DNA of 7,596 nt. Origin: Scatosoma sp045658805 (GTDB taxonomy: Bacteria > Bacillota > Clostridia > Christensenellales > Borkfalkiaceae). The notes below the pieces were generated by a model. It was not told the DNA's origin and made no database searches. It was given only the letters and a program-made list of their open reading frames with translations. A program made the translations under genes and the position numbers. How positions within the stretch are numbered: the first letter of the stretch is position 1; each line of letters begins with the position of its first letter. The stretch is taken from NCBI GenBank assembly GCA_045658805.1, contig JAZOVQ010000067.1, positions 1 to 7,596 of the forward strand. Direction: 5' to 3'. This document shows positions 5,808-7,596 of this stretch, piece by piece.

Positions 5808-7045
5808 AACAACGCCTCCGAAGTATAGACCATAAGCAACAAGGATAAGAAATACAAAAATGCCGTAAAGAGCAACCCTGCTGTGCAATAATGTAAATTT
5901 TCGGCGGTTTCGCCTAAAAAATCGGAGATTCTGCCATCCCCAAAAGGCTGTGATATCGCTGCAGTTAAACGTAAAAGTACGTTGGTTGCAATCAATAATA
6001 CAATGGGTTCAAAAATAACGGAAATCATTAAAAATATCCCCATGCTACCAAGTGAATTTTTAATCAAAACACTGCCGGCTACCGCCAAATCAAAGCCGCC
6101 CGATAAAAATCCGCCGACAATGGGAACTCCGTTTCCAATTGCATATTTTGCCGCGCGACGCACAACGCCGTCATAGGTCGCCGCCGTAATCCCTTGCAGG
6201 GTAAAAAACAAGCCAAACACCGAAACGCAAACACCGATAATCCATTTGTTTATACTCTTAAAAAAGGCGGTAAATCGACTTATTTTCAAGTCTTTCGCAA
6301 GATTGCTCGCCATTGAAAAAACAATGATTACAATCGTGATAGGAAAGATAATTTCAGCAATTGCCGAAACGATTGTAGACGAGAAAAAGACCACGGCAGG
6401 GCGGCAAACAGCCGCCGATAACGCCCCACCGCTCGCCGACATTAACGTCAACAATAACGGATAAATAATTTGCATTTGCTCACGCATTTGCGATATGCTT
6501 TCATAGGTTTGCGAAAAACATTCCGTTAAAACGGCGATCAATGGTATCAACGCCGCCGCATAAGTGATTAAGAAAATCATATCCGAAGCCACTTTGACAT
6601 TACTGCCGCTCTTTAACGCACCGATTAAGCCCGACAGCAAGCTAATTGCCGCTATACAAGTAAAACAAGGCAATATCTCCGAAACTTTCGCAAAAATTAC
6701 ACCCGTCAACTGCCCCCAAAAGCCGTCATAATCTACACTCCCCGCCGCGATATATTTCATCAATCGTTCCGTTACGCTTTCTTTTGAAAAGGAATCCAAA
6801 GAATCCACGTATTCCTGCAAGGCGTCCAAATCCATTTGATTGAGCAATTCTTCTATCGTTGCATTTAATTCTTCTTGTGCCGCTTCTTCCTCGCCTATAA
6901 TCTCGCTTGCAACCTCGTTTGCTGATATTCCCTCGGCGAAAACCGCCTGCACTCCCGAAAAAAATCCGCCATACAAAACAAAAGAAAATAGAATGCATAA
7001 ACTTATAAATATTATGTATATTTTCCTTTTTTTGCTTTTATGCAA
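5804..7045 (-). CDS. spoIIIAE: Stage III sporulation protein AE, multispanning membrane protein
   Basis: SpoIIIAE is the large polytopic membrane subunit of the SpoIIIA-SpoIIQ channel, needed for sigma-G activity in the forespore. From the chosen start it is 413 aa: a basic N-terminus (KSKKRK) and hydrophobic stretch (9-37) ending VQAVFAEG, which looks like a cleavable signal peptide; an acidic, Glu-rich extracytoplasmic segment (about 40-105); then several membrane helices (about 122-143, 153-174, 195-222, 225-247, 268-290, 335-358, 387-407). Conserved family stretches are LQGITAATYDGVVRRAAK (283-300), GNGVPIVGGFLSGG (304-317) and QPFGDGRISD (366-375). The start is TTG at 7045, with AAAGGA 8 nt upstream and 22 nt after the spoIIIAD stop. 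ATGs at 7066 and 7093 are in frame but lack a good ribosome site and overlap or abut spoIIIAD. The stop overlaps the spoIIIAF start. Confidence 0.95.
   Translation of the reverse strand: MHKSKKRKIYIIFISLCILFSFVLYGGFFSGVQAVFAEGISANEVASEIIGEEEAAQEELNATIEELLNQMDLDALQEYVDSLDSFSKESVTERLMKYIAAGSVDYDGFWGQLTGVIFAKVSEILPCFTCIAAISLLSGLIGALKSGSNVKVASDMIFLITYAAALIPLIAVLTECFSQTYESISQMREQMQIIYPLLLTLMSASGGALSAAVCRPAVVFFSSTIVSAIAEIIFPITIVIIVFSMASNLAKDLKISRFTAFFKSINKWIIGVCVSVFGLFFTLQGITAATYDGVVRRAAKYAIGNGVPIVGGFLSGGFDLAVAGSVLIKNSLGSMGIFLMISVIFEPIVLLIATNVLLRLTAAISQPFGDGRISDFLGETAENLHYCTAGLLFTAFLYFLSLLLMVYTSEALF
5815..5819 (-). promoter_or_regulatory. Shine-Dalgarno deciding the spoIIIAF TTG start (GGAGG)
   Basis: GGAGG lies within the last codons of spoIIIAE, 7 nt before the TTG at 5807. 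It decides against the upstream in-frame ATG at 5888. Confidence 0.8.
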
Positions 7046-7053
7046 TAACACGT

Positions 7054-7059
7054 TCCTTT
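7054..7059 (-). promoter_or_regulatory. Shine-Dalgarno deciding the spoIIIAE TTG start (AAAGGA)
   Basis: AAAGGA lies 8 nt before the TTG at 7045, in the spoIIIAD-spoIIIAE gap. The two upstream in-frame ATGs (7066, 7093) have no comparable site. Confidence 0.6.
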
Positions 7060-7067
7060 CTAACATT

Positions 7068-7466
7068 TCATTGTACCAAATGCAAAAAATCATTCATTAA
7101 ATATAACAGCCGTTCGATCACGGGAAGAGAGAGCGTTATGATAATCAACTTGCCGCCCAGCGCAACCTTGTCCGCTATCGCCGTGCTGCCGAAATCGTTT
7201 AAAATACCTGCGCCAAATTCCGTTAAATAGCCCACGCCGACGATCTTCAAAAGCATTTTGATAAGCCCGTTATCAATCCCCGTTAATTTCCCGATATTTT
7301 GAAAAACCGCAAGCGTTTCTTGCATGGAATCTAAAACGAACATGAGAATAACAATAACGCCTGTAACCGTTACAGCAAAAGACAATTCTGGCTTTGTTGA
7401 ACGCAACAGAACGGCAGCCGTTGCCGTCACAAATGCCACGCCGATAATCTTTAAAATTTCCGCCAT
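7068..7466 (-). CDS. spoIIIAD: Stage III sporulation protein AD
   Basis: SpoIIIAD is a small integral membrane subunit of the SpoIIIA complex. At 132 aa it matches the family length (about 130). It has about four hydrophobic segments (4-22, 28-48, 68-89, 102-123). The LKIIGVAFVTATAAVLLRSTKPE (5-27) start, the KIVGVGYLTEFGAGI segment (74-88) and ADKVALGGKLIIITLSLPVI (98-117) follow the family pattern. The ATG at 7466 is preceded by GA and an unusual run of eight G, an over-long Shine-Dalgarno. It lies 18 nt after the spoIIIAC stop and 22 nt before the spoIIIAE start. Confidence 0.95.
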   Translation of the reverse strand: MAEILKIIGVAFVTATAAVLLRSTKPELSFAVTVTGVIVILMFVLDSMQETLAVFQNIGKLTGIDNGLIKMLLKIVGVGYLTEFGAGILNDFGSTAIADKVALGGKLIIITLSLPVIERLLYLMNDFLHLVQ

Positions 7467-7469
7467 ATT

Positions 7470-7479
7470 CCCCCCCCTC
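7470..7479 (-). promoter_or_regulatory. G-run Shine-Dalgarno of spoIIIAD
   Basis: On the minus strand GA followed by eight consecutive G lies 3 nt before the spoIIIAD ATG, in the 18-nt spoIIIAC-spoIIIAD gap. It contains GAGG, 7 nt from the start, as the likely pairing core. Homopolymer slippage here would change the spacing. Confidence 0.6.
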
Positions 7480-7484
7480 GCGCG

Positions 7485-7596
7485 CTATGTCAACTCGAAA
7501 ATTTCTTTAATTTGGGCAAATAAATCGCCAATCATTCCAACGACAACCGCCAATACGATTACAAGCCCGACAATGCTAACCAAGGTCGCTATATCA
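7485..7596 (-). CDS. spoIIIAC: Stage III sporulation protein AC, C-terminal part
   Basis: Only the last 36 codons and a TAG stop are present; the 5' end lies beyond the right edge. The fragment begins DIATLVSIVGLVIVLAVVV, a membrane helix (about 3-22), and continues GMIGDLFAQIKEIFELT. The helix followed by IGDLF and a short amphipathic tail is how SpoIIIAC (about 65-70 aa, two membrane helices) ends. Position directly before spoIIIAD supports the call. Its function is as a small membrane subunit of the SpoIIIA complex. Confidence 0.85.
   Translation of the reverse strand, partial: DIATLVSIVGLVIVLAVVVGMIGDLFAQIKEIFELT

Noticed and set aside
5808..5888. N-terminal extension of spoIIIAF to the ATG at 5888
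   Set aside because: It would overlap spoIIIAE by 85 nt and add an extra hydrophobic segment; the TTG at 5807 has GGAGG at the ideal distance and a stop-start overlap.
1..7596. Mobile elements, CRISPR, tRNA or rRNA genes, defence systems
   Set aside because: No repeats, cloverleaf, transposase or integrase motifs were seen; the window is filled by conserved sporulation and housekeeping genes in a known order.

Overview
The window is an entirely minus-strand block from an endospore-forming Firmicute, most likely a member of the Clostridia. The evidence is the spoIIIA sporulation locus (3' end of spoIIIAC, then AD, AE, AF, AG, AH) running directly into an Asp23-family gene, nusB, folD, ispA and dxs. 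This is the conserved spoIIIA-to-dxs neighbourhood of Bacillus and Clostridium. Base composition is moderately AT-rich by eye, with strong AGGAG-type Shine-Dalgarno sites and several TTG starts, which fits a low-to-mid GC Clostridia member, possibly an uncultured gut lineage. That last point is inference.

Layout in transcription order (right to left): spoIIIAC (partial, cut by the right edge), spoIIIAD, spoIIIAE, spoIIIAF, spoIIIAG and spoIIIAH form a tightly packed sporulation operon with gaps of under 25 nt or overlaps. A 91-nt AT-rich gap follows. It carries a good vegetative promoter with an extended -10 that sits inside a perfect 8-bp inverted repeat. Then come the Asp23 gene, a 59-nt gap with a small hairpin, nusB, folD, ispA and dxs (cut by the left edge within a few residues of its expected end).

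The SpoIIIA proteins build the mother-cell half of the channel, sometimes called the feeding tube, that joins mother cell and forespore during engulfment. The downstream genes are housekeeping: an Asp23/YqhY envelope or lipid-homeostasis protein, the antitermination factor NusB, folate one-carbon metabolism (FolD), and isoprenoid precursor synthesis (IspA and DXS). Compared with Bacillus subtilis, accB and accC are absent between spoIIIAH and the Asp23 gene, and xseA and xseB are absent between folD and ispA.

I see no mobile element, CRISPR array, tRNA, rRNA or unknown multi-gene system here, and no credible plus-strand gene. The points worth a second look are lineage-specific trimming of known proteins (SpoIIIAG without its long inter-strand insertion, SpoIIIAH with a very short tether, a short DXS with altered motifs), three successive TTG starts in spoIIIAE/AF/AG, and the palindrome over the asp23 promoter. 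There is no gene-free stretch above 300 bases.
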